Positions 21,384 through 33,290 of a DNA stretch of 64,000 nt are shown here, in pieces. How positions within the stretch are numbered: position 1 is the stretch's first letter; the number at the start of each line of letters is the position of its first letter. A program made the translations under genes and the position numbers. The stretch comes from Sabethes cyaneus (Eukaryota > Arthropoda > Insecta > Diptera > Culicidae): the NCBI RefSeq assembly GCF_943734655.1, contig NC_071353.1, positions 21,426,501 to 21,490,500 on the forward strand, written 5' to 3'. The notes below the pieces were generated by a model. The model did no database searches. It saw only the letters and a list, made by a program, of their open reading frames with translations, and was not told where the DNA came from.

Positions 21384-21597
21384 TCAATTTTGATACAAAA
21401 ACACCCGAGATTTACGGGGTTGGAAAATGGTTTCGTCATGCATTACCTTTCGCACATCTTCCTCGGCCAACACCAGCTCGGGACGCAACTCGATGCCGGA
21501 CTTCGGTGGGTCCTGATCGTGGATCAGTTTGTATACGTCACTATTTTTGATGAAACTGAGGTCTTTTTCCGGTTTCTGATATTTGAGGAAGTTGACC
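21384..21597 (-). CDS. Zasp67: Zasp-like gene, last coding exon (E9)
   Basis: The acceptor CTCTTCAG|G supplies the third base of a split glycine or arginine codon. It encodes VNFLKYQKPEKDLSF, then RPELVLAEEDVRK and a stop after FLYQN. A GTAATG inside the exon (after DVRK) could act as a donor, but no suitable downstream acceptor or exon was found. I therefore keep the read-through stop. Confidence 0.65.
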
Positions 21598-24500
21598 CTG
21601 AAGAGATTATGAGTAACGATTCGATTAGAAGTGCACAAAATTGGAAGCGATTCTTGGACATAAATGAAAGCGAACTTATACGGTGCGTGTATGGTGGAAT
21701 GGAAACAAACTTTACCTATTTGAACAGCTCTCGCTCGAACTTTTCGACCAAAGTTTCACAGTTTGAGAACTTTTTCGAGGTAGTTCTTTAAAATACGGAA
21801 ACAATTAGGCTTGCATGTGGACAAGGACAACACGGATACCGCGAGATACATACCGATAGACCTTGGGTTTCTTGTCCTTATTTTCCGCCCAGTAGTAATT
21901 CCAGAATTTCACCTAAAACACAAAATGGCGGTTATATGACTGAATTATTAGTTATAGGTGAGGTGATGGTGAACAATGATATGCCTGTTCGAGTGGAGTG
22001 TTTGGCATTAGTCACGAATTGTTTAGGTTAGACACAGTAACGCACGGTAAGGCAGGTCGAAAAAGTTCAATTACCTATCGTCGTAACCCAGATGTGGACT
22101 TTCGTAAAAGTGCCTACAAAAAGATGAGTGAAGATCATGTCAGATGGAAAAAAGGACGAACAATTGACTCTGATGGATGTTCCCGGGGTGGCTGTGAAAA
22201 AAAAACGGCAAACGAAATGAAGTAAAAGAAAGCTAATTACCCTAGCGTAGTTCCCTGGATCAGTTCGGCCTGTGAGCTGATCACCTCGGCGATAAATTGC
22301 TCATTGAAGGCGTCCTTAGCATTACGCCACTTGCGACCACCAGGCAGATAGATAGGCCGCTCCTGTGGGGTCAACGGACCAAACGCACTTACGGTCTTCT
22401 TCTTCTTCTTGACAACCTGCAGCTTAAGTTCGTCCTGCACAGCCGTCCGGGTGTCACCATTGGCTGCACCCGCCTGTGATGATTCTTCCGAACTCTGCGT
22501 CAGGAGTATGGATTAGTACAAGGTTCGGGGAAGGGGATTGAAACGAAATTAATAGAGGAACCGATGAAGTTTACACCTAGCGATTAGTAAACGAAAGCCA
22601 CCCAAAACTCCGCAATAATTTTTAGCAGTTTGTGTTGTAGGTTTATTCTTAAGCTATCATTATATTCTAATCCAGTTTTTTGCTGTGTAAGTTAGGCTAT
22701 TTGATAAAATGTTGTTCCTGCAGCTTCTAGTGTAGGTATTTTGGGTACTACTGGTTCGAGTTCTTGTGTAGCTAGTTCAGTGTTTCCAGCTGTTGCTGAC
22801 TCAGGAGATTCGTCGAGGAGTCGAACACTCTCGGTAACCAACTGTGTTTGTTGCTCTTCTAAATTTTGAGTCAGCGGTGGTGATATTTTGATAGGCAGTG
22901 TAATGTACTCAATCTCCTCTTCATCGTATAGTACCAGAAAGCACATGCGTGACTTAATGGCCCATTCCACCGTCTGGTACTGCGGTTTCTGTGTTGAATC
23001 ACGTAAATAGTATGTGTATTGTACAACATCGTCAATCAAAAGTATCATTTGGTCTCCCTAACAGTGTAGCTTACACTACCAAATCAAAGGAATGTTTCAA
23101 CCAACCTTGTCATTCCGATCGGTCCACTCGATGTCGTGTTCCTTCATCTTTTGCTGCAGCTTCTCTATCTGCTCGTCCGTATAGATGATGTGCTCGCCTT
23201 CGTCAGAGCTAGCAGACTGTTCGTTGAATGACTGTTCAGCTTCAGTTTTACAGTACTCAGTGACCTCGAACGCTTCCGACACTTCCGGCATTGATTCCGA
23301 TGGCGCTTCGGCACTAGTTTCTAAATTAATCGTCGTTGACCCTTCTGTAAGAAAACAGTTTTGCATTGCTACACGCTACACCCGTGATGGCCGGTATTGC
23401 AGCGATGCAAATCAACAACCCTTCCCTTCCCAACATATGCGTGATCGTGTATGTTTACAAGAAAATCAAAATGTAAACGTGTGCTCGGTAAAACGAGACT
23501 ATGTATACTTAACTAGACTGGTACGTAAATTCAAATACCTTCGGGACGCGGAGTAATGGACTTCGATTTTCGCTTCGGTTGTGCCAGAGCAGATAATTGC
23601 TCTGTCAATGCAGTAATCGTAGCTTGAATCGTGTTCGGAAGGCTTGATAGGGCCTCCAACTGTTTCTGAACGTTTTCCAATTGTGCACGAAATTCCTCGG
23701 ATGTCTCGGGATCTTCCTCCGGTTCACTTGCAGGACCATCGCCATTACCTACTGTCGTATGGCTTGGGTTATCAAGATGACTCACTGTATCGAACGTGGG
23801 ATCGGGGAACTGTTCTGGATAGTAAGCGGAATCGACGGAATTAGGACCAGGGGAACCACTTTTACCTGTGCTCTGCATGACTGGTTCGGCTTCCAGTGTC
23901 TGAAAAGTCTCCACTTCAACTTCTACCCGTTCAGTTAAGTATTCGTCGTACATAGGAACGGGCTCTGGCTCCGGAATTGGCTCCTAAATCAAATCGTACA
24001 ACTATCAACTTCGTTCAGATCCACCCAACAATTGTATTAAAATACTTCGCTTAGCCTTTTTACTTTCAGCGACAGAAGAGGACTGACGGCTAACAACACT
24101 CGCTAATCGAAACTTACTTACCGGCGATTTGGGTGGCTTGTAATCGGGTGCAATCTTCGGCTTCGGTTGTTTTACGATTCGTACCTGATAACGCTCCGTC
24201 GGTGGATTCATCTCGCGCAACCGCTCCTCGCGAGTTTTCGGCGGTGGGCGTGTCGGTTTCTGCATAAAGGTAGTGTGTCTCTTCTCCTCACCTTGAACGA
24301 GCTCATTGTTCAGTGTTTTAAACACTTCGCTCTGTTTGAAAACACCCGACGCCGGAATCATTTTTTGGAAGTTAACTCTTATGAGGTGATGCAAAATTTG
24401 TTATTATTTTCCTCGCGAAACCCAGGCATGCATTCTGAGAAACAGATACTTACCCAATCACATTGTGCTGCTTAAGCACTTCAGCCTCACCAGACAGAAT

Positions 24501-25491
24501 TTCTGCAATCTGTTCATCGGTGATGGGAACATCTGAAATCTTTGCTTCGATTTCATTCTCCTCGCTGGTTCGATTCGAGTTCTTAGCCGATGTCCAGAAC
24601 GGCTTCGGCGTTGTGTTAATATATTCGACCTCACCGCATGGAGTTCTTTCTTTGACAGCGCGTTGTTCGGCTGGAACCTCGTATGCTCTGAAACCCTCGG
24701 AGTTTGCTGATGCGTTCGATTCCTTAAACGATTTAACTAACCTCACAATTCCGAGCACGAACGAATTCCCAGCACAAGCCAACAGCTGATGGGCATCGTA
24801 GTATGAAAGGTTGTTGGTCGGTATCTCATTGATGCGTGCCACCACGTCCCCGACGCGAATACCAAGCTCTTCTGCAATACTTCCGGGTACAATCTAACGA
24901 ACGAACGAATAAAAATCGAATGGTAGTCGGGTGATAGCTATTTTTAATCTCAGCGTCGTTGTCGCTGAAGAGAATCTTTCATAGTGGGTTTACCACTATG
25001 ATTTTCAATCCCAATCAATTTATTTTCACGTTTGAGGTTAGAATTCGATAGTAGACGACATTCAATATGGCGACCACAATGTGACTATTTAAAGTACAAA
25101 TAGATTCCTCAATAAATTGTTGCTGATTTGCTTGACGGGTAAAGCTGCAACTATCTAGAGGTGTTTTTGAAGGTAAACCATTTGATCACCAGAATGATAA
25201 CCAAACTAAGAACTAGTAGCTGTACCATGACGTTTTCTTTTCGACCGTTACGTAACTTAGAACTTTTTCCAGTTTTTTTTCAAGATCGTTATATTTTTTA
25301 AGCATTTATTTTTTCCCAAAGACGGTAATTTTTCATTACTTGAACTGTACTATGTAAATTAACGATTTTTCACAAATTCACAAACTCACTTTTACAACCT
25401 GCAGCGGCACATCAAAGTCTGCTCCCCCTACCAGCTTAAACCCAAATGGGGTCGTATTATCCAATCTGGACACTGCGACATTCACCACCAT
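21384..25491 (-). CDS. Zasp67: Zasp-family PDZ/ZM protein (Zasp67-like), multi-exon
   Basis: Coding exons on - strand: E1 25490/25491-25390, E2 24893-24454, E3 24377-24122, E4 23983-23539, E5 23344-23106, optional E6 23057-22692, E7 22494-22241 or E8 21912-21854, and E9 21597-21384. E1-E5+E7+E9 total 1950 nt (649 residues), and all junction phases agree. E1+E2 form a PDZ domain (about residues 1-85; TPFGFKLVGGADFDVPLQVV, then PGSIAEELGIRVGDVVARIN). The end of E2 plus E3 (EQIAEILSGEAEVL, VNFQKM) and E7 plus E9 (FIAEVISSQAEL, VNFLKY) each resemble the ZM-type region of Zasp66. Family members are Z-disc proteins that bind alpha-actinin in muscle. There is no LIM domain. Zasp67 rather than Zasp66 is my judgement from the diverged, LIM-less layout. 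Confidence 0.72.
21854..21912 (-). CDS. Zasp67: Zasp-like gene, cassette exon E8 (19 codons)
   Basis: The acceptor GTGTTTTAG|GTGAAATTC and donor TATCG|GTATGT bound 59 nt encoding VKFWNYYWAENKDKKPKVY plus a split arginine codon. It enters in phase 0 and leaves in phase 2, exactly like E7. So it can replace E7 before E9 but cannot follow E7, where the frame would hit TGA at once. Confidence 0.6.
22241..22494 (-). CDS. Zasp67: Zasp-like gene, exon E7 with second ZM-like module
   Basis: The acceptor TGACGCAG|AGTTCG and donor CTAGG|GTAATT bound 254 nt, phase 0 in and phase 2 out. It encodes a lysine run (VVKKKKKTVSAF), then RPIYLPGGRKWRNAKDAFNE and QFIAEVISSQAELIQG. The latter parallels the EQIAEILSGEAEVLKQ stretch at the end of E2, and both are followed by an exon starting G-VNF. 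Confidence 0.75.
22692..23057 (-). CDS. Zasp67: Zasp-like gene, alternative terminal exon E6
   Basis: The acceptor CTGTTAG|GGAGACCAA opens in phase 0, matching the end of E5. It encodes 121 residues (GDQMILLIDDVVQYTYYL, then WAIKSRMCFLVLYDEEEIEY) and a TAA. No strong donor is visible before the stop, so it probably ends a shorter isoform of 615 residues. Longer isoforms would skip it and join E5 to E7 or E8. Its donor partner in E5 (AAG|GTTGGT) is weak, which fits regulated splicing. Confidence 0.6.
   Translation of the reverse strand, partial: GDQMILLIDDVVQYTYYLRDSTQKPQYQTVEWAIKSRMCFLVLYDEEEIEYITLPIKISPPLTQNLEEQQTQLVTESVRLLDESPESATAGNTELATQELEPVVPKIPTLEAAGTTFYQIA
25390..25491 (-). CDS. Zasp67: Zasp-like gene, first coding exon (PDZ start)
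   Basis: ATG at 25491-25489 begins MVVNVAVSRLDNTTPFGFKL. The donor is GTAAAA|GTGAGT. The exon is too short to stand out as an ORF, but it completes the PDZ carboxylate-binding loop (PFGFKLVGG) and joins E2 in phase 0. Confidence 0.8.
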
Positions 25492-25499
25492 CTCGAAAT

Positions 25500-26060
25500 T
25501 CTCGGCTTTTAAGACTTATTATGAAATATTTTCACTTTTTAGCAAGATAGTTCAAAACGAGACCGACGATGTTACTTTCAAATATGCTACTTATCTAACG
25601 TCCCGACGGCGACCTAATGAGCATTAACCGACTGATGCATTTGAACTACTTTCAGATATGCAGCTCAATCGATCGAGTAAAAGGTCATCGCATTCGTTCG
25701 GATGCTCTCGGTTGTCGGATGCATGCAACCGCGATCGAGCACGTGGATCTGTTTGGTAAACAAACCGAAATAAGTAGCAGTGCACCTAGCGTCTGCTTTG
25801 CAACGTTGCAACCGCCGAAATCAACAGGTAGCAAAGCAAAATACAATCAAATGTGGAATTGAGTTAAAAAAACAAACCATGTGCCGTTTCTTAAGAGGTA
25901 GAAGCTCGACCGTGTTTGATACAAATCCATCGGAGTACAGTGTTTCGAGAATTTTGCATTTTGCGTTCCTCTTAAGCCACTTTTCCTTAAAATATAACTC
26001 TGGAAAACACGCCATAATACACTTTAAAGATGGCATTGACGAACGAATGGTCATGGTCTC
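25500..26060. other. Upstream region of the Zasp-like gene
   Basis: This 560-bp stretch lies 5' of the first coding exon on the - strand and should hold its promoter or upstream UTR exon. No TATA box was picked out and no other gene is visible. Confidence 0.35.
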
Positions 26061-26079
26061 GAATCTCAGTAGAATCAAG

Positions 26080-26480
26080 GCCAACTGAAGTCTTATTGGT
26101 TCATGTTCGCCGGTCCGGCAGAATAAACGAACAAAATCAGAGATCTCCACTGCCGACGGTTACCCGTCAATCCGTCATTGGTTTCACCTGTAGGCAGGAT
26201 AGGCTTTCGTCAGCAGCCAGAATGTTGCTGGCTAAGGTACGCAGCCATAAACCTCTGAGTCTCTTCTTCGTTGATCTTACGAGTTCCAGTCGAGTGCTTC
26301 TCTGCAGATCTCGTTCACTCTCCTCAAGCTATGTTCTACACCTCTAGACCTAATAAGTTCCTTCCAGATGTTTTCGAGGTTGAGTCGGCCAAACGCTTTT
26401 CCGCAAGCGAAGAGATTCCTGGAATTCGTTGATCTTCTCCTATGGATTCGGTTAAGGATTATTGACCAATATACTCTGCA
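26080..26480 (-). pseudogene. RTE C-terminal fragment
   Basis: On the - strand NEICREALDWNS (about 26290) and GNRRQWRSLI with YSAGPAN (about 26110-26160) match the conserved C-terminus at 62140-62350. The frame is broken between them. Only the 3' end of the element is present, as expected for a 5'-truncated LINE. Confidence 0.75.
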
Positions 26481-26639
26481 TCTGCATCTAGTCCACCGGT
26501 TTCCCATATATTGCTGAATAGCTGATGCATCATCTGGGTTGACAGATATGAGTCATCTTTGAACAGAGTTGATGCAATTAAAGCATATGCATCAAGTGAC
26601 TTAAACATGGGTCAATTGTCAGCGCAAGGAATCGGGCCT

Positions 26640-27060
26640 TCCATCAACTCAATGGAGAGGTTGCTTCGAAGCCCCATCAGTATGTCTGCCAGCTCTTTGC
26701 CGATAAATTCGCCTAAACCTTTTTCGACGAAGTCATCCCGGACTACCAAATTACCCAAGCTGCTTGCAATGTTCCGCTAATGACTGTGAATACTCGGTAT
26801 ACGCTCAACATCGACGAAGAAATGGTCTCTCGAGCCGCATCAACGTTAAAATCGTCGACTTAATCCAGCCCAGATGTGTTTTTAAGAAAGCACGTTGAAG
26901 ACCTGTTAATCCCTTTCCGGTTCGTGTTTGGTCGATCATTCAAAAGCGGGGTATTTCCGCTTGCATGGAAAACCGCCCAAATGTTTCCTGTGCACAAAAA
27001 AGGCAATCGGAAAGATGTCAACAACTACCGAGGAATCTCGTCATCAACCCAGATCTGGAT
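26640..27060 (+). pseudogene. Jockey-type LINE reverse transcriptase fragment
   Basis: The + strand frame at 26876-27062 encodes FKSGVFPLAWKTAQMFPVHK and KKGNRKDVNNYRGIS, the RT finger motif of jockey/I-group LINEs. It differs from the RTE form (CPIFKKGH). Upstream DNA can be read in broken frames as the preceding RT region. It is cut off abruptly at about 27060. Confidence 0.7.
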
Positions 27061-27200
27061 TTAAGTTTATTCCTGCATATTTTCAGTAAATTTAACGTTT
27101 TTTGTGGCCAGATGGCGGAAATATATACGCGTTACTGGATTTTAAAATTAAGAAATGTAATAAAATTATTAGAACAATTCGAACGAGCGGCAATCAATAA

Positions 27201-27727
27201 ATCCAGCTTTTTACAAGCCATAATGGCGGACGTGTTCGTAATATTTGAACAGCATTTTTGACATTTCTCTAATACATCACATGTTTTCTTTCCGCGCGTT
27301 CACGGTAAAGCCTAGTATCGACCTGAAAAGAAATGGGCAAAAAGATAGGCCAAGAAATGCTAAAGAAAAGATTTTCCGTTTGCGATTTCTTGACCAGTAT
27401 GCACCTCACAAGAAATGTTATTCCACTTTCAGATGGCGCAGTTTTACATGCAAGTGAATTGAAACGTCACTTTTCCGCACGGAATAATATCCGGCGCAAT
27501 TATTACCACAAGAAAAAATGACAGATAGTTGCTTGCCTTGCAGTTGTCAAAATTTCTTCGGTAAATAGTATGGATTTTTTCTTGAGCTATTTTCTTTTCA
27601 GCTGGATACTAGGCTTAAAACTCAAGGAATGTACGGAAAGAAAGCGTGCGATGTATTAGAGAAATGTCAAAAATGCTGTTCAAATATTACGAACACGTTC
27701 GCCATTATGGCTCGTAAAAAGCTGGAT
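27201..27727. mobile_element. Foldback/MITE with 130-bp inverted arms
   Basis: Arms at 27201-27330 and 27594-27727 are reverse complements over about 130 bp. They start ATCCAGCTTTTTAC and end GTAAAAAGCTGGAT, with a 263-bp loop. The outer 63 bp recur alone at 53-115. A 62-codon ORF (27333-27521, + strand) fills most of the loop; I do not recognise it and there is no transposase. Confidence 0.75.
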
Positions 27728-27729
27728 AA

Positions 27730-29267
27730 AATAGCAAAACGCGACAATATGGGCGCTGCCATAAGGATTTATGTTGACAAATCACAAATTCATGTGTTCA
27801 AAAAATCGCGCTACAACCGTAGTTTTTTTTTTTTCATTTGCTAGCACCGCATACTTCTGATCCACCCTGTAAGTCACTCGAGTCTTTTGAAAGAACTCAC
27901 TCGCACACTGCCAACAATAATCATATCGATGCGCGCAAACGCGTGTGTCAAACGAAAGCGAGGGGTTTGTGTACAAACAAATTCAGTCTGTGTTAGTGGA
28001 CGTGTTTTTTTATTGCTCTATAGCTGTTTCGCACGATTGTGGCCGAATCCCGAATATTCTACACATCGTGCACCACAAAGGTATCTCGGCGCTCGGAGCA
28101 CGTTCAGTCGTTTTCCCTCGCAAATTTCTTTTCAATGAATTTAGTGCAGTTTTTTAATCGTGCATGAGTTGAAAAGTGATTCCAACAAAGCAGAAAACTG
28201 TCCGCTATCGACCAGTATCACTAAAAATAGTGATAGGTTTGTGGTGTTCACAGAAAAACTCGATTGCCGGTTTTGTACTTCTACTGCAAGTGAACGAGAC
28301 ACGACCGCCATTTTGGAAAAAATATACCCATTGTCTCCCGGTAAAATTAATGTCAAATTTTTTTGACAACTGGCTCCGTAATTTTCTTTGTGTTGAAAAC
28401 GGTGTGTTTAAAAATAAGGACTGAAATTGATTAAGTGCAGTGCAAATTAATTATTGTGCAATTAGTGACGAAATTGATTGCAATTGACGTACAAAAACGG
28501 GTGCAAACGGGAACATTCAAGGAAATTGTACAACTTAATGCAATACGGATACGGACACTCACCAACACAGGCCGGTGATTATTCATTGGTCGAGAGAGAG
28601 ACGGCCAATCAAAGACGAATATTTTGAATTTTGAGTTCGACTACGGTTTGTGTTGCGCGACACTAACACATCGAAGCCCGCCGGTCGCAGTTTGTATACA
28701 ATAGAGGGTTCGCTAGGGACGAAAGAACTCCGTAGAAATTGTATTTCCCTCCATTCCTGGAGATTAGTCGAGTGCGAGAGTGGTTCGTATGAAGAGTGTA
28801 GTGCGCGCGAAAGACGGATCGTACGTTTGTTGTTGCTGTGTGTTCCTGCTATTGCTGCCCGTGTCGGTGTCATTCCTCCTTCCTGCCGGACACATTCGTG
28901 AAAAGCAGGAGATCGTACGGCACTAACGAAGCAGTAAAGAAGGATAATCTATCTCTCAATGTAATCTGGCACTGTGTTCTCTTTTCCTCGATTTTCTCCC
29001 CGCCGCGGGGAAACCGTCCAGTGTTTTGATACATTTTTCCGCACCCATCGCCTAGAAACATCTCTCCACCACCCCCCAAAGCACCCTGTGACGTCTCACG
29101 TGCGACTTAATTCTGCAACTTTCTTCCGGCAGACGTAAATCGATCGGTTTCGTCCGGATTTGCAAAAAGTGAAGATAACCAGCTATGAACTAATGTGTGG
29201 CGCAAGCAAAACCAGGATAATCGTGTGGTCATAAGCGAAAAAAAAAGTATTTTCCTCGAAAAATTGT
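27730..29267 (+). promoter_or_regulatory. Presumed promoter and 5' UTR of the forkhead gene
   Basis: GC content rises from about 27900, with many short CG-containing strings, and leads into a small coding exon with a canonical donor. An initiator-like GTTCAGTCG occurs at about 28101-28109 with no TATA box 25-35 bp upstream. A long 5' UTR with many upstream ATGs is plausible. The transcription start is not fixed. Confidence 0.4.
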
Positions 29268-29345
29268 ATGGTTCTATCGACTGCGATGTTCGAAGTGGAA
29301 GAAATGAGCAACGGATTCCACGACGTGTTACTCAACAAATATAAT
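29268..29345 (+). CDS. jumu: Probable first coding exon of the FoxN1/4 (jumeau-like) gene
   Basis: The frame starts ATGGTTCTATCG, with a second in-frame ATG at 29286 in better context (G at -3), giving MFEVEEMSNGFHDVLLNKYN. It ends AATATAAT|GTAAGT in phase 0. The next + strand acceptor that opens a conserved coding exon in phase 0 is at 54660 (GACTTTCCAG|GATACG). Splicing gives an acidic N-terminal leader on the FoxN protein and a 677-residue product (671 from the second ATG), close to the size expected for jumeau. The link is inferred across 25.3 kb. Confidence 0.6.
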
Positions 29346-32300
29346 GTAAGTATTTAAGACAGACCGTGATTTATAACTTCGTTTAGTCTACTAAATATTA
29401 AAAGAACTAGAAAGTTGTGCAGATTTTTGTTGTGACATTGGAGTGAGCCACCTGCTAGAAAAGCATTTGGCCTACGATATTTTTATTTCGGTCTACTACA
29501 TGGCTGGTTACTTTATCTCCCGTTTCGCTCGTTCGAAGAGTGAAGTTCAAGGCCAACAGAACCGAGCTGGTGTCCGACCTCTTCGTTCACGTTCAGCTTC
29601 GAGCAACTCGACCGACCAAACCACGGTTATGTTTTCATTTCACGTTTCTCATCCATTCGCGGGATCGACTCTCTATGCCCCCACCCATCCTTATTATGCT
29701 CTCGATCGGAAATGAGACATGCAATGGAAGCGCGGTGGTAAAGTAAACCGGCTTTTCCTAATGGCGAAAAAGCACGTGCTTCACCGCCGTTGCGTTGCTC
29801 TCGGTTTGGTTCTGTCGACCCACGACCAGGAGTATTTCGCGCGGAGTTTACCGTGAGTAACTATTTTTACATTTTTTGCGTCTCACAATGAACGATTTTT
29901 GAATAGTAGGTTATTCAACTGCTAGGATGTAGATAACCTACTAGGCACATAGCAAAATGTTTGCTAAGCTGTTATTGGACAATCAAGAATGGAGATAAAA
30001 ATTAGTTTATTATGCAAATAAAGTTCAAATAAGATGACAGTTTACTTCAAATTCATTTTTAATTGTCGTAAGGTTAAATATTTTGCTATTCTAGACAGAA
30101 TACTCTCTCTACAATTTCTGTTTTCTGGGTTGGATTTTAAATTTTTAATATCAAATAAGAATTCCCCCATACCTACCTCAATCCAGTAAAAAATCAGTGC
30201 CTGCAACCCCGTCTATTTTGCTCATGACTCTCAGTCACGAGACTAAATGCATGCAAGTGATTGAATTTATGAGACGCGATAATTACGTATTCTGCTAGGA
30301 AGTCAAGCCCACTCGGTCGGTACTGTGCTGGAAACTGAAACCAGTGATCGTAGATAGAGTAATGTCCCTACGGTTGATGCAATTCCATCAATTTCATTGC
30401 CTGCTCTTCGCTAGAGTTGGCTGGTTCCGATAATGGGTACCACATATATGAAGAGATGATAGGATAGCCAGTAGGTAGTATGGGCTTTGAATACGTACCG
30501 GACAACATATTCAAGGGCAGACTGGTTGGCGGTAGACTCGCATAGAAAAAGATGATTTTGGTGTGGGTGGTTGTTCCACTGCAAATAAAGGGTTGTTTGG
30601 CCGCATCAATGGCACACTAGGCTAGCAGCAACCTGTGGACAAGAGTTTTGGTAGAAAGATTTCATCTCGCTTCCGTAGAACGAACCTACCGTTTTTCCCT
30701 AATTAAAATCTAAGAATAAAAATGATTGAGTAGTGTCTTTATGCAATGCGACTGTATTAATAACTTTGACACCGTTAAAAATTAAATTAAAAATAGGCAC
30801 AGATATAGATAGTACAGTAAACGATAGTTGACAGTTCTTTTGGATACAAAGGATTTATCTTCGCTGATCTATGTTTATTCTACTATCTATATGCATAGAG
30901 TGTGGAAGAAGGATCGCCTACTAGATTGTTTGCTCCTGGCTCAGATCCGTCAATATATGTAATCCATCAAACTTTCTACTACCTTGGCCAGAGCCTACAG
31001 AAGCAATGAATTAGATTCAATGACTGTTTTAAGCTAGCACAAAGCTGTCACGCATCAAGAATTGGATTATTTTATTAGTTAGGTCAGTTATTCCGGATTT
31101 TCCATTTTCCCTTCTTCTATGCTTCTCTCTGTCCTTCCTTGTTGCAATAAATTATGACACCGAAACAGCGTGTGTGTGAATGAAGGTTCACGAATGGAAT
31201 TCAGTCTGCGTAGCAGTTTCTATTGCCATTTGCCATCCCTTTAAACGTTGGTTTGTAGTTGTAAAAATGCGGAGAAAAACACTGGCACGGTGCCTTTTAA
31301 TCCATTTATGATGAACGCTCTGATCGAGTGGACTATGGTATTAAGTAGGTAGGCGAACACACTGTGAAATTTAAAGAGGCGATTGCCTTTAGGTGCGAAC
31401 CCCGCCCAGAGGTCCCTCAGGAGGAAAGTTTCTAACTGTTATTAGGTATTTACCTTCTAGACAAAGAAATTGAATAGTGTCGATTGATAACTACAACTTC
31501 CGTTCGTTAAGGTTCGGGTAGTAAAATTTTGGCTTGACAGATTTCGAAATTTTTTATTACATTTCACATTCTCTAAGCACTTGGGACGCATACGTTTTTG
31601 GTAGACATTCAAACAAAAGTTTATTGCTCTTTCTATGAACGATAATCCGCCCCTTCCACTGTTTATTGGAGAGGCGTTAAGTGATTCGTGTATGCATATT
31701 TCCATTTGGCTAATATTCATAGCTTGAGTGAGAGTGTAGTTTAAGGCGCCGAACCGATCGTAAAAGTGTAAATTTTTCTTGTCGAGAACGGCACCGTAAA
31801 CGGCAGGGGACATTGAACCTTTTTTAGATTCTCGTCCATCCAAATTCTTCTGCAAACAAACATTTCTACGTCACGTCATTTAATATTACACGTGTTCGCA
31901 GCGGATGGTTAGTTTTGGACTTGACGTTTAAAAGTGATCGATTGATAAACACATTCGAAAAGTCTCAATCATACAGCTGCTTATGCCGGACGGTACCATT
32001 ATCCGTTCACTGATCCAGATCTGCCTGTTACCGGGCCCAAGTTCATGGAACTCTGAAAGGAACGATCCGCAAATGCAATACAGAATCAGTCGTGCTACGT
32101 TGCTCGCTTCACCACAACTTACTTTCCCATCAGCTCGACTATCCACAACCAGCACAGACCGCTCGGGGTGCTATTTATTTTTTCCATCGCATAGATCACA
32201 TCTTTTTTATTATCCCTCCACCCGATGGCGGTACCACCGCGAACCAGCAGACTGTGTGGTTGCTTTTTGCATTGCAGATTTCTTCGCAATCTAGTTCTTC

Positions 32301-33290
32301 CACTGCAGCTCTCTAACCATTGATGATGGTTCAAGCTTGAGGCTTTCTGTGGCACAAATCTGGATTTAGTTTTTTAAAGGCGGCATAAGCAACTCTTTTG
32401 CATGGCTTATGCTACTATTTGTAAACTAAATCTAACAATTTTCATCATGCATGACAAAGTCACATTCGCTTTTATTTGATTAAAAAAGTATAGATTTTTC
32501 AGAAAATCTACATATTTGATACGGATTTGATAAAATGATGTGATATAAGTGCATTCAAAGGGAGCATATTCCTTTTGAAAGTGATCTTTATCGTAAACGC
32601 CATTAACATTGTTATGTTTTATCGCCAAATTCTAATTTTAGGTTGTTTGCAAGCAAGCAAATAAAAAACTTATTTACTTATTTTCTTTGCTTTATCTGAC
32701 AACAATATAAAATAGTAAAAAATAAACAAATTAAAATCATCTACAACTACGTAAACAACACTTGAACGTTTTACAGCTAATATACAGGTAGAAAACAGTA
32801 AAAACCTGCACACTCGGCGGTAACAGGTTCGTTTTGACCACATATAGTGCGATGAAACGGAATTCTGAGAAAGTCAGTTGAGTAGTTGAGCGAAGAACTC
32901 TCGAGGGCGCGTTCATATTGGTCTTGGCTAGAATCCAAGGGGCATCGATTCATCCACATAATCACTATGCGACAAATACGGCACGCAAATCGTCCCTTCT
33001 ATTTTCCAATGTGTCCATGTTTACCAGTGTTCGTATGGAGGAAGGACTGGATTCGTCCAGGACAGATCCCGAAGCACGTACCTGATGAACGTTTCTTGTA
33101 CAGATTCGAACCGTGCAGTCTAGAGGCCAGTGTAAGAACTCCAAACAACAGCCGCCGTCTCAAGTGCGAAATACAAAGGTCTCAGGCAGTATGGATCACG
33201 AAACTCCTTTGCAACTTTCATTATGAATCTCAGATTCTTGTTTGCTTCAACATTTCGTTACTCGTTACTGTTTATAGGCATGCTAAAACC
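29346..33290 (+). other. Start of the large jumu intron; no gene recognised
   Basis: Noncoding apart from an unassigned 132-codon - strand ORF at 31457-31855. A perfect 11-bp stem (TAGTAGGTTAT / ATAACCTACTA, 18-nt loop) lies at 29904-29943. Blocks of moderate GC near 29500-29860 and 31980-32320 could be regulatory but show no specific motif. Confidence 0.4.

Noticed and set aside
21134..21439. 101-codon - strand ORF as a further Zasp exon
   Set aside because: No AG acceptor in a suitable place and no resemblance to Zasp proteins; composition alone is not enough.
31457..31855. 132-codon ORF in the intron as a gene
   Set aside because: No recognisable domain, biased composition, no splice or promoter context; left unassigned.
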